From Flavobacterium sp. (GTDB taxonomy: Bacteria; Bacteroidota; Bacteroidia; Flavobacteriales; Flavobacteriaceae): a stretch of 6,991 nt of DNA. Under the pieces are notes generated by a model. That model was not told the origin of the DNA and searched no databases. It saw only the letters and a list, made by a program, of their open reading frames with translations. Each line of letters opens with the position of its first letter. Position 1 is the stretch's first letter. Made by a program: the position numbers and the translations under genes. The stretch lies in assembly GCA_017989775.1 (NCBI GenBank), contig JAGNPF010000078.1, positions 1-6,991 of the forward strand, read 5' to 3'. Shown here one piece after another: positions 5,746 through 6,991 of this stretch.

Positions 5746-6991
5746 ATGGCAAAAACAATAAAAACAGCAAATCCGGACAAGAAAACCGATTCAAAATCTG
5801 TGGAAAAAAAATCATGGGCACTAACCAAGCAACACAAAGTTGTTTTGGGTTGCCTATTGATACTTTTTTCAATTGCCTTGTTGCTGGCCTTTATTTCCTT
5901 TTACATTTATGGACAAGAAGACCAAAGTGCCGTAAACCAATTGTCGGATCGAAAAGAAACCGTACAGAACTGGTTGGGCAAATTTGGCGCTTTTCTGGCT
6001 GATTTAATGGTGTATAGAGGTTTTGGAATTGCTTCTTTCCTCTTTGTTCGATTGTTTTTCCTGACCGGATTGTTTCTGATTCTGGAAATTTCCTTGCGAA
6101 AACTGAAGAATATCTGGTTTTGGGATTTATTCGTGATCATCATTCTTTCGGTTTTATTTGGTTTTTTTGCCACTTCCCTACCCGAACTGGGCGGAACCAT
6201 AGGCTATGAGCTGAATTTGTTTTCGCAAGACTACATCGGAAAAACGGGAACTTTGTTGGTGCTTCTTTTTGGAATCGTCATTTATTTGATTTTTAAAATC
6301 AAGGTTTCTCCCGAAAAAATCAAGACCTTTTTCGAAAACACCAAAAAAGAGATTAAAACCGATTTAAACATTCCAGTTACAAGCACTGCCGCTGCAAGTG
6401 CCTATAATTTGGAAGAATATGCCGTTAAAGAATCGGAAGGCGAAGTGGATGACGAAATCGACGGCATTCATTTAAAAACTGCCGGTTCCCAATTCCAGCT
6501 CAACAAAGAAGCATTGAAACCCACCATCAGCCATGCTTCCGAAATTTCGCTGAAAACAACTCCAACGGAAGTGGTGCCTCCGCCCTACATCGCCTCCACT
6601 CCCGAAATCATCCACACGGACGACGAACATTTCGTGATCGAAAAAGCCCCCGAAGAAGACATTATCGAAGAAAATTTGGCTTCAAAACTGGTGGCCGATT
6701 TTGGTTTGTTCGACCCAACCCTGGATTTATCCAATTACAAATACCCCACGATTGATTTACTGAAGGAGTATTCTACCGGAGGAATCACGATCAACCAGGA
6801 AGAATTGGAAGAAAACAAGAACCGAATTGTGGAAACCCTCCGCAATTACAAAATAGAAATAGCACAAATAAAAGCCACCGTAGGTCCATCGGTAACATTA
6901 TGTGAAATCGTGCCCGAAGCCGGAATCCGAATTTCAAAAATTAAAAGTTTAGAGGACGACATTGCCTTGTCGCTTTCGGCATTGGGCATTC
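5746..6991 (+). CDS. ftsK: DNA translocase FtsK, N-terminal part (runs off the window)
   Basis: The frame is open from the ATG at 5746 to the window end, giving 415 residues of a protein that usually has about 800. FtsK is a septum-anchored DNA pump that clears and aligns chromosome termini at division. A basic N-terminal stretch (about 1-31) is followed by four membrane segments (about 32-55, 93-116, 126-145, 168-185), the FtsK_4TM anchor. An acidic, proline-containing linker covers about 186-325. The alpha subdomain of the motor then begins at YKYPTIDLLKEY (331-342) and includes VGPSVTLCEIVPEAGIRISK (379-398) and LEDDIALSLSALGI (402-415). The Walker A and B motifs and the gamma domain lie beyond the window. 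Cys386 occupies a place where I usually expect Tyr (TLYEIVP). The linker is short compared with E. coli FtsK, normal for Bacteroidota. The ATG lies 18 nt after dgkA, indicating an operon. Confidence 0.95.
   Translation, partial: MAKTIKTANPDKKTDSKSVEKKSWALTKQHKVVLGCLLILFSIALLLAFISFYIYGQEDQSAVNQLSDRKETVQNWLGKFGAFLADLMVYRGFGIASFLFVRLFFLTGLFLILEISLRKLKNIWFWDLFVIIILSVLFGFFATSLPELGGTIGYELNLFSQDYIGKTGTLLVLLFGIVIYLIFKIKVSPEKIKTFFENTKKEIKTDLNIPVTSTAAASAYNLEEYAVKESEGEVDDEIDGIHLKTAGSQFQLNKEALKPTISHASEISLKTTPTEVVPPPYIASTPEIIHTDDEHFVIEKAPEEDIIEENLASKLVADFGLFDPTLDLSNYKYPTIDLLKEYSTGGITINQEELEENKNRIVETLRNYKIEIAQIKATVGPSVTLCEIVPEAGIRISKIKSLEDDIALSLSALGI

Noticed and set aside
5814..6002. 62-codon open frame on the plus strand overlapping the start of ftsK
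   Set aside because: It is out of frame with the clear FtsK membrane-anchor reading, which starts at 5746 and continues without a stop to the window end.

Overview
The window reads as ordinary chromosomal sequence from a Bacteroidota bacterium, most likely a Flavobacterium or close relative. Three things point there. Start codons are preceded by A-rich stretches instead of Shine-Dalgarno sequences. Two intergenic regions carry the Bacteroidota-type -7 element TAnnTTTG. The protein variants (cytosolic GH3 with a DAEWG motif, the Prx/Trx/small-protein run, tpx-dgkA-ftsK) look flavobacterial. All recognised genes are on the + strand and no mobile element, tRNA, rRNA or CRISPR array was seen.

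Left block (1-3105): the 3' end of an unidentified gene, possibly a YngK-like glycosylhydrolase, then an AmpG-like 12-TM MFS permease (222-1481) and a cytosolic GH3 enzyme of NagZ type (1507-3105). Gaps are 19 and 25 nt, so this looks like one operon. Inferred role: import of cell-wall turnover products followed by cytoplasmic removal of N-acetylglucosamine.

Middle block (about 3207-4760): a promoter-like -7 element precedes a typical 2-Cys peroxiredoxin (3254-3892). It is followed by a hairpin-rich spacer, a small thioredoxin-like protein with a WCGNC active site (4041-4349), a second spacer almost filled by a long inverted repeat, and an 85-residue conserved-looking protein of unknown function (4419-4676). 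A textbook intrinsic terminator at 4731-4760 closes the block. Inferred role: peroxide reduction, with the thioredoxin-like protein as candidate reductant.

Right block (4814-6991): a second -7 element precedes tpx (thiol peroxidase, 4845-5342), tightly followed by a DgkA-family membrane kinase (5353-5727) and the 5' two-thirds or less of ftsK (from 5746, running off the window). Gaps are 10 and 18 nt, suggesting co-transcription of a peroxidase with an envelope lipid kinase and a division/chromosome-segregation translocase.

I see no convincing new multi-gene system. The parts most worth a second look are the Prx-Trx-small protein unit with its unusual thioredoxin and unknown partner, and the two structured spacers inside it, which resemble dispersed intergenic repeats.
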